The notes below the pieces were generated by a model. That model ran no database searches, was not told the DNA's origin, and saw nothing but the letters and a program-made list of their open reading frames with translations. The translations under genes and the position numbers were made by a program. From NCBI GenBank assembly GCA_963721115.1, contig CAVRIA010000013.1, positions 27,207-91,206 of the forward strand: 64,000 bases of DNA, written 5' to 3'. Position 1 is the stretch's first letter. Every line of letters begins with the position of its first letter. This document shows, one piece after another, positions 1 to 9,972 of the stretch. Source of the stretch: CAVRIA01 sp963721115 (lineage in GTDB: Bacteria; Desulfobacterota; Binatia; HRBIN30; CADEER01).

Positions 1-349
1 GACATCGGGAAGGACGTGCAGCTGCGGTCCGCCTCCATCCCGACGGCTGGGGATGGCATTCCTGGCAGCGACGGCCATCGAAATGGGGGGGGGCCCTCGG
101 GCAGGCGCTCGCCGAGCCATCCGACGACTTGCAGGCACGACGCTTTGCGACACGTAACCGAGCGCAACGCTTCTTCGCCGCCGTCGTCGAGGACGACATG
201 CGAGGCGAGTCGAAGTCGCTACCGGCGACGGAGACACGCCGGGCGAGACGATGAGCCCACGGCTGAGAAGATATGCGACCTCCGGTTTCTCGACCTGTTT
301 CCTCTCTACTTTGATGACCGGTGAGCTGGTCAAGGACGGTGCCGATGCC
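1..349. other. no recognisable gene
   Basis: No reading frame here gives a protein I recognise, and the longest open frame is Arg/Ser-rich with no domain. A run of nine G lies near position 85. The stretch probably contains the promoter and leader of the gene that starts at 350, but I could not pick out clear -35/-10 boxes. Confidence 0.5.
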
Positions 350-799
350 ATGAACACGCAGTATCCCTTCGAGCCCCTGTACATCCCCCCGCCCGAACGC
401 ACCCGTCACGTCACGCCGGAGAAGCGGCTCATGGTCGCCGTTCTGGAGGAAGCGCTCCTGATTCTGAGGAGGGGCGAGCAGCTGGAGCGAAAGCCATTCG
501 GCGAGGCCCGGGAATGGCTGATGTCGGAGGGCACGGCGGGGCTCTTCTCGTATCGCAACATCTGTGACGTCCTCGACCTGGATGCCGATCGAATCCGGAA
601 TCTGTTCGTGCCGGCCGATCGCTCCGATCCTGCCGTCGTGATCGCTCCGTCCGATCGCGGGCTGCGCGGTGCATCGAAAGGAGGAAGGATGGTCGGGAGG
701 AGAGGAGATCGGAGCGCGCAGCCGATCACGGGCGTCGAGAAGGACACCAGGAAGCCGGCGCGCCACGGCAGGCGGGCAGGTGCGGGAAGCGCGCGCTGA
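350..799 (+). CDS. conserved hypothetical protein
   Basis: The protein is about 149 residues. I chose the ATG at 350 because AAGGA lies about 13 nt upstream; an in-frame ATG at 314 is also possible. Residues 25-90 look like a small helical domain: a Glu/Arg-rich helix (KRLMVAVLEEALLIL), then a Trp (EWL), then FSYRNICDVLDLDADRIRNL. I recall this FS-xx-ICxxLxLDxxxxR pattern from a widespread uncharacterised deltaproteobacterial family. The tail after residue 100 is basic and of low complexity. Function is unknown. The gene converges on the lipoprotein gene at 886, with a hairpin between them. Confidence 0.65.
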   Translation: MNTQYPFEPLYIPPPERTRHVTPEKRLMVAVLEEALLILRRGEQLERKPFGEAREWLMSEGTAGLFSYRNICDVLDLDADRIRNLFVPADRSDPAVVIAPSDRGLRGASKGGRMVGRRGDRSAQPITGVEKDTRKPARHGRRAGAGSAR

Positions 800-836
800 A
801 GACACGGCAGAAGGTCGCGGCGCCCGTCCGCAATGA

Positions 837-873
837 CCTTCCGCCGGCAATTGCTGCCACGGCCGGCGGAAGG
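837..873. terminator. bidirectional hairpin terminator
   Basis: A perfect 11-bp inverted repeat (CCTTCCGCCGG at 837-847 and its complement at 863-873) with a 15-nt loop sits between two convergent genes. There is no long T-run on either side, so termination is inferred from position and stem strength. Confidence 0.6.
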
Positions 874-885
874 CGAGGGACGTCG

Positions 886-1416
886 CTACAGCAGTCGCAC
901 GATGTCCTCGGCCAACGCCGCGCAGATTCTGCGCAGCCGAACGTCCGCCGCGGGCATGACCAGTCCACCCATGATCGACGACCGGTGGAGGGGGAAGCTC
1001 TTGACCGCGTCCTCGCCCTGGCGCGCCGTCACGAGGATTTCCACGCTGTCGTTGCCAGCCATCGAACCCAGCCAGACAGACGCGGCGGTCGATCGGAGAC
1101 GGAAGCCGGTGACCTTGACGTCGAGGACGGCGCCGCCGGGATCCAACCGGCCGGCGGTGGAAAGCGCATCCTCGATTTGCTTCTTGAGAATGGTGCTTCC
1201 GTTCTCCTGCTCGTAACGGGCCGCGCGGCCGCGGTCCAGGTTGGGGTCGACGGACACGACGACCGCCGAGACGGTTGCCACGTGAGGTCCCGCGACTGCC
1301 GCCAGCGCCTCGTTTCCGGCTGCCGACGACTGCTTGGACGAGCAGGCCGAAATCGCGAGAAGGCCGGCGGTGAGAGCGATCGCGACTAAAATCGATCGAA
1401 ATGTGACGAGCTGCAT
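886..1416 (-). CDS. putative outer-membrane lipoprotein, DUF4410-like
   Basis: The protein has 176 residues. It starts with a signal peptide (basic residue, hydrophobic stretch 8-22) ending in a lipobox-like LAISAC with Cys25. The mature part has alternating beta and alpha segments (VATVSAVVVSVDPNL, then LKKQIEDAL, then AVLDVKVTGFRLRS and SVEILVTARQG). This resembles DUF4410-type lipoproteins, which are predicted to sit in the periplasm or outer membrane. The lipoprotein call is seen in sequence; the family is from memory and the function is unknown. It stands alone, convergent with the gene at 350. Confidence 0.65.
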   Translation of the reverse strand: MQLVTFRSILVAIALTAGLLAISACSSKQSSAAGNEALAAVAGPHVATVSAVVVSVDPNLDRGRAARYEQENGSTILKKQIEDALSTAGRLDPGGAVLDVKVTGFRLRSTAASVWLGSMAGNDSVEILVTARQGEDAVKSFPLHRSSIMGGLVMPAADVRLRRICAALAEDIVRLL

Positions 1417-1563
1417 CGAATCCCCCCTTCGTTCGAGGCGCCCAAAGGCGACGTTTCGCCGCTACGAGGTGACGAGAACATCTCACAATCGGGGCGAGAG
1501 GTCGAACCGCTTCCTCTCATTCTGCGCAACGGGAGATGGAGAGAATCGACAGTGTTCGCTACT

Positions 1564-1601
1564 GGGTGCAGGGGATCCGCCGGCGCGGATCCCCTGCACC
1601 C
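1564..1601 (-). terminator. strong 17-bp hairpin after the beta-helix gene
   Basis: A perfect 17-bp stem (1564-1580 with 1585-1601) closes a CGGC tetraloop. It begins 8 nt past the stop codon of the minus-strand gene that ends at 1609. No U-tract follows, so it may act as a terminator or as a 3' RNA-stabilising hairpin. Confidence 0.6.
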
Positions 1602-1608
1602 GGGGCGA

Positions 1609-4504
1609 TCACGGAACGTCGCGGCACTTGAAGGTGGAGCTCCTTGCCTTGCACCCCGTCGGTCCGATGTCGTCGCCGCGGTCGATCAGGGTCGCGGCCT
1701 CGGTCGTGCGCAAGCTGACCGAGATCGGAGCATCGGCGAGGACCGGCAGATCGAGGTTCTGTTTCTTCACCTTGATCTTGACGTAATAGAACTGCGTCGC
1801 CGATCGCTTGCGGAAGATGATCTTGCTGCGCGTGGCGGGATCGCTGCACTTGATCCTGCCCCCGTGCTCGGTGCAGGCGGGGAAGGTGAGCTCGTTGATC
1901 TCCGTCAGCGGCAGCATGCCGTCGTGGAAGAGGATCACCTTGAGTCCCAAGGTGGTCACGGCTGTGATGAAGTTGCCGGGCGACGTCGTCGTGTCGAGCT
2001 CGCCGAGCGCCTTCCAGGAATCCCGGTCCGGACCGTTCGGCCGGTCCTTGATGCGCACCTTGCGCAGGCTGAACCCGGCCCTTTCGTTGGCGTCGCAGAC
2101 CCCGTCCCCGTCGCTGTCGGGGGAGTTGGCCACGCAGGTGCCGCTCGAGCAGGTATCCTGAACCGAGCAGGTCACGCCCGTGGAGCAGGCGGTGCCGTCC
2201 GGTAGAGGATCCGGGCCGCAGATCCCCGGCTCGCTGCAGACGCCGGCGTTGCACTGGTCGGCAGCGCCCGAGCAGTCGAACGCCATGCCCGATTCGCACA
2301 TGTTCGTGCCGGTGTTGCAGGTCTCGGTGCCGTTGCAGACCAGCCCGTCGTCGCAATCGGCGGCCACCGTACACGAGACGCATTCCGCCGGTCCCGCTGC
2401 CGCCGTGCTGAGGAACGACATGACGTCGATGTTCGCGTTGGCGGCGGTGTCGCAGGTGCCGGTGTTGGGGCCGGTCACGCAGCCCCAGAAGTTGCTCTCG
2501 GCATCGATGGTTTCGGCGCCCCCGTACGTCGCACCCGCGGCGTTGAGCGCGAAGTTGTTCTGATTGGCGGTATTGGTGGAGATGGTCCCCGGCGCCTGCG
2601 AGGAGCTGAACAGGAGGCCGGCACCGCTCTGGGCGAAGCCGTTCGCGGTGAAGCAGTTGTTGGTGATGGTGTCGTTCTGAGCGCCGCGGTCGACCCCCAT
2701 GTTCCCGAAGCTGGTCAGCGCCAGGCCGAAGCGGCCGTTGCCGGTGAACAGGTTCTGCGTGATCGCCGTGTTCTGGATGCCACCCTGCAGGCCGTCGTAG
2801 CCGCTGTTGCTGAAGGTGTTGTTGCTGATGGTCCCGCCGGTGAACGCACGCGTGCCGAGATTCGCGCCCGTTTCGCAGTTGTCGATGGTGTTGCCGTCGA
2901 ACAGCGGGGTGCGCGGGGTGACGCTCACGCCGACGTTGTGGTTGCCGTCGACGAAGAACCCCGTCCCGGTCGTGCCGTCGAAGACGCAGTTGTTGGTGAA
3001 GTGCAACCCGGCGAAGTTGTCGGTATCGAGATGGAAGAGCCCGCCGCCCCCTACCTTGCTCGATCCGTCGATCGAGTTGGCGTCGGCGTCGATGTCGATT
3101 CCCGAGTCGTTCAGGAAGACGCCGGCGCTCGAGAAGCCCACGAAGCGGTTGTTGAGCAGCTTCAGACCGTCGAGCGGTCCCGAGGTCGATTCGATCCCGC
3201 GCGTTCCGCCCGAGAAGGTGAAGCCGTCGATGACCGAGCCGGCGGCGCCGGCGACCAGCGTCAGCGCGACCCCCGAGGGCGGAGCGATGATCGACTCGCT
3301 CGCGGCCCGCCCGCACGCGCTCGACCCCCGCCTGGGCGCCGTTCAAGGTCAAGCTCGCGCCGACGACGACGTTCTCCGCGTACGTGCCCGGCAGCACCTC
3401 GATGGCGGTTCCCGACGGGGCGACGGCCGCGGCGACCGCGACGCTGACGCCGATGGTGCCGTTCGAGCCGTTCACGTACACGCCCTTGTCGAAGGTGTTC
3501 GCCGAAGCCACCGTGGCCACGTCCACCCCGATGCTCTGCTGGAAGGTCTGCCCGCAGGTGGCGGTCAGGCCGGTGCTGTCGAACGCGTTGCCCGAGATGG
3601 TCGTGCTCGGGCCGCGGGCGCGAAAGCTGACGCCGTAGCGCGCGGTCGTGCCCATGAACGTATTGCCGGTGATGGTCGCGCCGTTCGAGTCGATCGTCAC
3701 CAGGTTGTTGCCCTGCTCGCACGGTGCCGACGCGCACTGCCCGGCTCCCCCGAGCGGGTTGATGCCTCCCGCCGTCCCGGAGACCACGTTGTTCGTGAAG
3801 GTGGTGTTGGACGTGTTCCCGCCCCCCGCGCCGCCGCCCATGACCACCAGCTGGCGCGGCACGTTGGCCAGCGAGAACTGCAGCGAGAAGCCCTCGCCTC
3901 CGGGCGCTCCCACGAAGGTCGTGCCGGAGAACTCGTTGCCGTCGATGACGAAGCCGCTGATCGTCGCCCCGTACTCGGTCAGCAGCCCTTCGTCACCCGC
4001 GGCGACGATCTCGTTGTCGAGAATCTGCGCGTTGCTGTGACTGCCCTGGAAATAGATGGCCGCGCTCTCGATGCCGGGCGAGATGTTGTCGAGGCCGTTG
4101 ATGGTGAATCCCTGCCCGACCCCGCCGATCTGCAGCGCCGTGGTGGCGTGGCTGGTCACGCGGATCGTTCCGAGGGCGGCGGCCGGGCTCGTCGGAGGAG
4201 AGATCGTCGTCGCCGCCCGCCCATTTCGCGACAGCAGCGTCACGTTCTTGTTGATGGTGACGAGCTCGCTGTAGCTGCCGTCGTCGACCAGAACCGTGTC
4301 GCCGGCGACCGCCAGTGCGACGCCGGCATTGATCGTGGCCGCTCCCTTCCCCGACGTGCAGGATCCGTCGATGGCGTCGTTGGGAACGCAAACGACGTCG
4401 GCGGCGGCTCTGCTCGAAGCGCTAGCGATCACAGTCAGGCAGAAGCAGGCCGCGATGCCCGCGGCCCGCACCGATGTCGTTCGCCCTCGCGATTTTCTGG
4501 CCAT
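1609..4504 (-). CDS. secreted right-handed beta-helix protein with Cys-rich C-terminal module (frame break)
   Basis: The ATG at 4504 is preferred because GGAGG lies 6 nt upstream; an ATG at 4516 is in frame. The reconstructed protein is about 964 residues. A signal peptide (hydrophobic, ending near SRAAA) precedes a long parallel beta-helix with repeated ITGN/ISGN/ISNN turns typical of pectate-lyase-like surface proteins. Near the C-terminus come a Cys-rich stretch (DCDDGLVCNGTETC, then CSTGVTCSVQDTC), a type-3-thrombospondin-like DSDGDGVCDANE, and a final domain of about 155 residues ending in FKCRDVP. This tail is shared with the gene at 26401. The frame shifts by one base at about 3310-3340, probably at a C5 run; both sides read as one beta-helix, so I treat it as one gene. 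Role inferred: surface or adhesin-like protein. Confidence 0.75.
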
Positions 4505-4641
4505 ATCATCCTCCATGGTTGCGTTGGTCGATCCGCCAAAGGGATCTTGACTGGTCGACGAGTAGGGGCTGAATTAAGTGAATGTTGAACTTATTTGCTG
4601 TGATCCCAGCCATATGCAATAGGGGAAAATTCCTTAGTGAC

Positions 4642-4657
4642 TTAGGTATTAACCCTA
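4642..4657 (-). promoter_or_regulatory. AT-rich promoter region with 16-bp element shared with the 26.3-kb promoter
   Basis: On the minus strand the element reads TAGGGTTAATACCTAA, 138 nt before the ATG at 4504. Almost the same string (TAGGGTATCTACCAAT) lies about 95 nt upstream of the related gene at 26401. It has partial dyad symmetry (TAGG...CCTA), as expected for a dimeric regulator. The surrounding 4550-4670 is strikingly AT-rich for this genome. The regulator is unknown and no sigma-factor box is assigned. Confidence 0.4.
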
Positions 4658-4659
4658 TA

Positions 4660-4940
4660 TTTTGTGAGATGTCGCACGGCCGGGCGCATCGCTTCCTCAA
4701 TGATTACAGGCCCTAGCCGCCCGCCGGTCACCACGGGTCGCAAATGGACCCCAAGGCGGAATTCAGCCGTCTCGTGTCTCTGGCACTGGGGGATCGGGAA
4801 ATGTCAGGTTTGAGAAACGGCGGGGCCGCAGCGGCCCAGTTTGACAAACCCGGCGGCTGAAGAGTCAGAGGGAGAGGCGCCGCGGCGCCATCGCGAGCAG
4901 GGCGCGCGACGACGAGCAGCTGGAGTGGGGCGTAGACTGG
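4660..4940. other. intergenic, no gene seen
   Basis: This stretch lies between the promoter of the beta-helix gene and the 3' end of the CoA transferase gene. Both genes are on the minus strand. It is GC-rich except at the 4660-4690 edge. I see no coding frame with recognisable content and no strong hairpin. Confidence 0.45.
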
Positions 4941-6161
4941 CTACGCGACGGCGCCCGCGGCACGCAGCGCGATGATGCGCTCCATGTCCATGCCGAGCTC
5001 TTGCAGGATCTCGTCGCCGTGCTCGTTGAACTCCGGTGCCCGCGCGGTGGGTGCCGCGTGCTCGTCGAACTGGACCGGGGTGGTCACGAGATCGAACGGC
5101 ACGCCCTCCTTCGTCGCCGTGCGGGCCATGTAGCCGTTCTCGCGCACCTGCGGGTCGTCGACCACCTCGAGCGCATTCTGCACCGGCGCCCACTGTCCCT
5201 TCAGCGTCTGGAAACGTCTCGTCCACTCGGCCATCGTCCGGGTCTTCAGGATCTCCCGCAGGATGGCCGCCGCCTCCGATGCGTTGGCTGCCAGCTTCTC
5301 GACGCCGTCGAAGCGGGGATCGCGCGCCAGGTCCGGCCGCTCGATGTGCTCGCAGAAGTCCGGCCAGTAGTGGAACCCCTGCAGCATGACCAGAGAGAGA
5401 TAACGGCCGTCGCTGGTTTCGTACGTGCCCACCAGCGGGTTGCCCGGGGCCGCGCCTCCGGGCATCGGCGTCGACCACGGGCGCTTCATCTGTACGGAGA
5501 GCGCGATGGTGGCCGACAGAGCCCACATGCCGGCGGAGAGCAGCGAGACGTCGACGACGGACGGCTCGCCGGTACGCTCCCGCTTGAGCAGGGCGGCGGC
5601 GATCCCGCCGGCGATCGTCATGCCGCCCATCGAGTCGCCCCAGGCAGGACCGGGCTGCGGGAGCACCCCCGGCAGCTCGGCGGGCGTCACGCTCGCGGCG
5701 TTTCCAGCCCGGCACCAGAAGCCCGTCATGTCGTAGCCGCCGCGGTTCTTGTCGGGCCCGCGCACGCCGAAGGCCGTTCCGCGGACGTAGATGATCTTCG
5801 GGTTCACCGAGCGGAGATCGCCGACGTCGATGCGGAGCTTGGCGAGCGTTCCGGGCAGCTTGTTGGTCAGGAACACGTCGCTCCTCCGGACCAGGCCGTA
5901 GAGGACTTCGAGGCCCTCGGGATGGGCGAGGTCGATGCCGATCGACCGCTTGCCGCGGTTCGAGTGCTCGTTCAGCACGTGCACGCCGGCGGAGAGGTTC
6001 ATCACGCCGGTGCGCCCCAGACCGCGCATCGCGTCTCCCCGCTCCGCGTGCTCGACCTTGACGATATCGGCACCCCAGTCGGCGAGCACGGCCGATGCCG
6101 CGGGAACGAACGTGTGCTCCGCCACCTCGAGAATGCGGATGCCCTTCATGACGTCGGTCAT
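4941..6161 (-). CDS. CaiB/BaiF family (class III) CoA-transferase
   Basis: The protein has 406 residues from the ATG at 6161, which has GGAGG 8 nt upstream (an ATG at 6194 lacks this). The family moves CoA between carboxylic acids through a glutamyl/aspartyl anhydride. Visible marks are the N-terminal GIRILEVAEHTFVPAASAVLADWGADIVKVE block, NRGKRSIGIDL, DVFLTNKLPG, and GGYDMTGFWCRAG, which carries the expected catalytic Asp near residue 155. The C-terminal domain includes WAPVQNALEVVDDPQ. Length is normal for the family. The acid substrate cannot be told from sequence. It is likely cytoplasmic and involved in fatty or xenobiotic acid activation. It lies 779 nt from the upstream beta-helix gene and is followed by an unrelated lipoprotein hydrolase. 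Confidence 0.9.
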   Translation of the reverse strand: MTDVMKGIRILEVAEHTFVPAASAVLADWGADIVKVEHAERGDAMRGLGRTGVMNLSAGVHVLNEHSNRGKRSIGIDLAHPEGLEVLYGLVRRSDVFLTNKLPGTLAKLRIDVGDLRSVNPKIIYVRGTAFGVRGPDKNRGGYDMTGFWCRAGNAASVTPAELPGVLPQPGPAWGDSMGGMTIAGGIAAALLKRERTGEPSVVDVSLLSAGMWALSATIALSVQMKRPWSTPMPGGAAPGNPLVGTYETSDGRYLSLVMLQGFHYWPDFCEHIERPDLARDPRFDGVEKLAANASEAAAILREILKTRTMAEWTRRFQTLKGQWAPVQNALEVVDDPQVRENGYMARTATKEGVPFDLVTTPVQFDEHAAPTARAPEFNEHGDEILQELGMDMERIIALRAAGAVA

Positions 6162-6302
6162 GGTTCCTGCCTCCTGTTTCGACGGGACGGCCATTGCGTC
6201 AGCCTATGCCCGCGCACGCCGAAAGGCCAAGCCCGCGAGCTCGTCGAACCGGAGGGGCTCCACTGCGCGGGATCGGCATGCGCGCCTGGCGCGGCGATGA
6301 CG

Positions 6303-7610
6303 TCAGCGCATCTCGGCGAGGATCTCGTTCACGTGGGCGGCGGCGGACGGGCTTCGCAGAATGCCCGTGTGCGTCGCGTCGAAGCCGCGCTCCGAGCGCG
6401 CCTCCTCCTGAGCTTCGGGGCGCAGCTGGCTCCACAACGGAACCACGCCGTCGCTCGAATCCGAGCCGTGGAAGCCGAACAGCATGTGGTAGGCCATGTG
6501 GGCGGGGAGACGGCGCCGCTCGGTCTTGGTGGCGGGATCTTTGTAGAAGAGGCCGTCCAGAAAGGCGCTGCCCGGCGCGAGCCCGTACCAGGAACGCACG
6601 ACGATGGGCGATCTCTTCACACCTTCCCCCGCCGACGCCATCCCACCCAGCGGCGACGAGATCGTCACATAGGTGCGCACGACCTTGGTTCCATTGTCCT
6701 CGTAGTCCTGCAGCAGGAACGCGCGCGTGACGAGCCCGCCCATGCTGTGCGCGACCACCGCGGCGCGCTCGAAGCCGTACTCGAGGCGCAGGCGGACGAA
6801 GAGCTGCGTGAGCAGGGTCGCCAATGCATCGAGACGTCCGCCGGAAGGGTAGTAGAAGACCCACGGCTGGAATCGTTTGCGGTCCAGAGACTTGATGAGG
6901 GCCGTGAAGTCGCGCGGCGTGCCGTCCATGCCGTGGACGAAGAGAACGGGGATCTTGTTCGGGTCGTACTTCTGCAGGAAGTAGATCCCGGGCTGCGTGT
7001 GGAGCAGGAAGTCGTAGTACTTCCACATTCCCTCGTCGGCGACCTTGCGGTCGAAACGCGGATCGTCGAGCGCGGTCACCTTGCCGGCCACACTGAGGGC
7101 GAACAGGCTGACGCGCCGCTGCTCGTCGGGGTCGCGAGCCCGCAGTTCCTCCAGGGAGAAGCTGGCGCGCGCGAAGCGCCCCGCCAGCGGGATGCGAAGG
7201 ACGATGCCTTGCAAGTGCTGACCGGCGGCGAGCTCGATGGGCTTCTCGGGGTCGGGGCGGAGCGCCGGCTCGTCGTCGTAGCGGCCGTTGCCGTTGGCGT
7301 CCTCGAAGGCGGCGAGCCAGTACTTCCCCGGCGACAGGGCGAAGATCCAGGGCCCAGGCCTGTCGGCGACGAAATGGTCGACCAGGTAGAAGCCGGTATC
7401 GCCGCGGGCGATGATGCCGACGATCAGCGGACCGTGCGACTCGTACTCGGTTTCGACCGTGCCGCCGACGATCGCGTTTTTGTCGGCGCGCTCCTGCTGC
7501 TCGGGCACGGCGAAGAACGTCGAGCAGCCGCCGAGCGCGGCGCCCAGCGCCACGAGCACGAGCGATACGGCGGCGGCTCGCCACCACCCCTGCGATGGAT
7601 GCGCGAGCAT
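6303..7610 (-). CDS. alpha/beta-hydrolase lipoprotein
   Basis: The protein has 435 residues. A signal peptide ends at lipobox LGGC (Cys29), so it is probably membrane-anchored. Residues 75-200 form a beta-rich domain with an EF-hand-like acidic loop (EDANGNGRYDDE). The C-terminal half is an alpha/beta hydrolase: VLFVHGMDG (oxyanion region), AHSMGG with the nucleophile Ser near residue 290, SSDGVVP with the likely acid, and ATHTGI with the likely His. The order matches lipase/PGAP1-type hydrolases. The substrate is unknown; lipid or ester hydrolysis at the cell envelope is inferred. It follows the APH-kinase gene by 84 nt on the same strand and could be co-transcribed with it. Confidence 0.8.
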   Translation of the reverse strand: MLAHPSQGWWRAAAVSLVLVALGAALGGCSTFFAVPEQQERADKNAIVGGTVETEYESHGPLIVGIIARGDTGFYLVDHFVADRPGPWIFALSPGKYWLAAFEDANGNGRYDDEPALRPDPEKPIELAAGQHLQGIVLRIPLAGRFARASFSLEELRARDPDEQRRVSLFALSVAGKVTALDDPRFDRKVADEGMWKYYDFLLHTQPGIYFLQKYDPNKIPVLFVHGMDGTPRDFTALIKSLDRKRFQPWVFYYPSGGRLDALATLLTQLFVRLRLEYGFERAAVVAHSMGGLVTRAFLLQDYEDNGTKVVRTYVTISSPLGGMASAGEGVKRSPIVVRSWYGLAPGSAFLDGLFYKDPATKTERRRLPAHMAYHMLFGFHGSDSSDGVVPLWSQLRPEAQEEARSERGFDATHTGILRSPSAAAHVNEILAEMR

Positions 7611-7694
7611 GGGCGATCCTTAGTCGAGGTCGCCGCCCAACGCCAGCGCTGCGGTGGAGTCCCTCGTCCGGTTGGGGGCGGGGCGAGCTTCCGA

Positions 7695-8699
7695 TCAGCC
7701 GTGGCGGAGAAAGTCCTCGGCGACACCGCAGGCGAGGTCGACGGCGAGCGGACCGAGAGCCCGAGCGGTTTCGGTTTCCGGCCGCGTGCCGATCCAGCCG
7801 AGCATGATGAGCGCTCGCGCGACGAGGAACGCGGGGAGCTCGCGCAGGTGCGACGCGGGCAGCGAGTCGACGCGGTGGTAGCCCTCGAGCCAGGCGTCGC
7901 GGATGCCGTCGTAGTACGGCTGGCCGGTGTGCAGGATCAGCGACGTGGCGAGGTCGTAGACATTCCACCCGAAGCCGCCGTCGTCGAAGTCGATGACGCT
8001 GACGCGATCCCCGTGGACCAGGATGTTCTCCGGCATGAGGTCGGCGTGGATCAGCCCGTATCGGTCCGGCCCCTGTCCGAGCGCCGCGATGCGCTGGCGC
8101 GCGGCGTCGCGCGCCTCGGTCAACAGGGCGACCTGCGGTGCCGACAGAAGGGCGAGGGCGTCGAACCGCCCCCAAAGGGGCCGCTCGCCGAGCAGACCGT
8201 CGAGGTCCCAGGCGTGGCGGACGAACGCGGCCGGCCGCTGCCACGTCCTGGCGTGACGGTGGATGCGGGCGTTGATGTCGCCGAGCAGCCGATAGGCCGC
8301 GACGATGTCGTCCGGGTTCGGAGGGGTGCCGTCGATCCATTCCATCAGGTCGCAGTGGATCCGCGGCCAGGGCGGCCCGAGCTCGACGCCGTGAATCGGA
8401 TCGCCGTGCGCCGTCGCCACCGCCTTCGGCGTGTCGACGTCGCAGCGACGCAACGCCTCCATCCATTGCAGCTCGGAGCGCAGTGCCTCCTCGCTGTGGT
8501 AGCCGGGGCGGTGGACGCGCAGGACGAAGAGCGCGCCGCTGCCCGGATGCTGCACGCGATAGACGGCATTCTCGCGGTGGGCGAGCAACGCGAGATCGGC
8601 CGACGCCAGTCCGAAGGCGGGCAGAGCCCGGCGGGCGACCTCGCGGAGGACGGGCTCGGCCGGCAGGACGACCTGTTCCGGCGTCGCGCCCGGCGTCAT
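7695..8699 (-). CDS. APH-fold small-molecule kinase
   Basis: The protein has 334 residues and the aminoglycoside-phosphotransferase / homoserine-kinase-II fold. Key parts are ENAVYRV (nucleotide loop), FVLRVHRPGY (Lys/Arg region), a DLMEWIDG hinge, the catalytic loop YGLIHADLMPENILV, and the metal-binding VIDFDDGGFG. The start ATG overlaps the stop of the upstream aminotransferase gene as ATGA, so translation is probably coupled. In animals, kinases of this fold phosphorylate hydroxylysine and a class III PLP phospholyase then removes the phosphate. The same pairing here suggests an amino-alcohol or hydroxy-amino-acid kinase. The substrate is inference. Confidence 0.8.
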   Translation of the reverse strand: MTPGATPEQVVLPAEPVLREVARRALPAFGLASADLALLAHRENAVYRVQHPGSGALFVLRVHRPGYHSEEALRSELQWMEALRRCDVDTPKAVATAHGDPIHGVELGPPWPRIHCDLMEWIDGTPPNPDDIVAAYRLLGDINARIHRHARTWQRPAAFVRHAWDLDGLLGERPLWGRFDALALLSAPQVALLTEARDAARQRIAALGQGPDRYGLIHADLMPENILVHGDRVSVIDFDDGGFGWNVYDLATSLILHTGQPYYDGIRDAWLEGYHRVDSLPASHLRELPAFLVARALIMLGWIGTRPETETARALGPLAVDLACGVAEDFLRHG

Positions 8700-9961
8700 C
8701 CCGTTCCACCCAGGCGCGCCGGAAGCGGCCTCTCCTGGCCGAGCCGCACGGCGGCGTCCAGACGCTCCAGGATCTCGTCGCACAGCGCGTCGTCGACCAG
8801 CAGACCGGGCTTGAACTGCAACACGGAAGGATCGAACCCGGCGAAGAAGGCCCACAGGCCGCTGTCGTAGGCGCACCTCATCATGTGGATGGCGCCGAAG
8901 GGGTGATCGAACTTCAGACCGATGACCAGCCCGGTCTGGCGCACCTCGACGAGGAAGGGCCGCCGCCGCTGCACGTCGGCCAATCCGGCTGCGAAGCGCC
9001 CGGCCTGGCGCCCCACGTTGGCCAGCACACCGGGATCGGCGCTGATCTCGAGAACCTTCGAGGCGACGACGCAACCGATCTCCGATCCGCCGAAGGTCGA
9101 CACGTGACCCCAGCCGTTCTCCTCCAGCCAGGCGCCCGCCTGGTGGCTCAGGATCGCCGCGGCGATCGGATACATTCCTCCGGAGAGTCCCTTGCCGGTG
9201 ACGAGAATGTCGGGCTCGACGCCGAAGCGCTCGACGCCCCACAGCACTCCCGTCCGCCCGAGCCCGGTCTGCACCTCGTCCGCGACGTAGAGCGCGCCGT
9301 GCTCGCGGCAGGCCTCCTTCACACCGGGGAGATAGCCGTCCTGCGGGGTGGGGAATCCGCACGTCGCCGGAATCGTTTCCATCACCACCGCCGCGACGTC
9401 GTTCGCGGCGAGGACGGCGCGCATGGCGGGCAGGTCGTTGAACGGTACCTTGAGGAACTGGTCCGGCTGGTCGGAGTGAAAGAAGGCCGCGGTCTTGTCG
9501 TCGCCGGCCGCTCCGGACAGGCCGGTACGCCCGTGGTAGCCGGCTTCGATCGCCACCACCTTGCGCCGCTTGGTCGCCCAGCGCGCGGACTTGATCGCGA
9601 CGTCGACGGCCTCGCTGCCGCCGGTGGCGAAGACGACGTAGCGAAGGTTCCCCGGCGCGTGCCGGACGAGAGCCTCGGCGCAGTCGGCCCGGTAGGCGCT
9701 CGGCAGATGGTGGTTGCCGATGTCCAGGTGGGCGATCGCGCCTTCGAGCGCCGCCACCACCGGCGGATGGCGATGGCCGAGGTTGAACGTCCCGCCGTTG
9801 ATGTGCAGGTCGATCAGCTCGTGCCCGTCGAGCCCCCACATCCGATAGCCCTCGCGGCGCCCGATGCAGAGGTCGAGGCCGAACTCGGAGAACAGGCGGA
9901 TCCGGTCGGGGTACAGGTAGCGGGCGGTCTTCTCGAAGATCAGTTGCGTGCGCTGGTCCAC
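8696..9961 (-). CDS. class III PLP-dependent aminotransferase or phospholyase
   Basis: The protein has 421 residues and reads throughout as a fold-type I, class III aminotransferase: GHRHPPVVAAL near residue 60, FATGGSEAVDVAIKSAR (PLP phosphate cup), EAGYHGRTG, LYVADEVQTGLGRTG (Asp that pairs with the pyridine N), and VTGKGLSGGMYP with the Schiff-base Lys. It ends in an ATGA overlap with the kinase gene. Together with the kinase it resembles the hydroxylysine kinase / phospho-hydroxylysine phospholyase and ethanolamine-phosphate phospholyase pairs. It could equally be an ordinary aminotransferase. Only 12 nt separate it from the DUF362 gene upstream, so the three genes look like one operon. 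Confidence 0.85.
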   Translation of the reverse strand: MDQRTQLIFEKTARYLYPDRIRLFSEFGLDLCIGRREGYRMWGLDGHELIDLHINGGTFNLGHRHPPVVAALEGAIAHLDIGNHHLPSAYRADCAEALVRHAPGNLRYVVFATGGSEAVDVAIKSARWATKRRKVVAIEAGYHGRTGLSGAAGDDKTAAFFHSDQPDQFLKVPFNDLPAMRAVLAANDVAAVVMETIPATCGFPTPQDGYLPGVKEACREHGALYVADEVQTGLGRTGVLWGVERFGVEPDILVTGKGLSGGMYPIAAAILSHQAGAWLEENGWGHVSTFGGSEIGCVVASKVLEISADPGVLANVGRQAGRFAAGLADVQRRRPFLVEVRQTGLVIGLKFDHPFGAIHMMRCAYDSGLWAFFAGFDPSVLQFKPGLLVDDALCDEILERLDAAVRLGQERPLPARLGGTG

Positions 9962-9972
9962 GACGGCATTTC

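Noticed and set aside
4506..4700. Short minus-strand open frame in the AT-rich promoter region of the first beta-helix gene
   Set aside because: It overlaps the regulatory element and gene start, has no ribosome-binding site and no protein-like pattern.
5001..8870. A long plus-strand open frame across the CaiB, hydrolase and kinase genes
   Set aside because: It runs antisense to three genes with complete catalytic motifs and encodes no recognisable domain.
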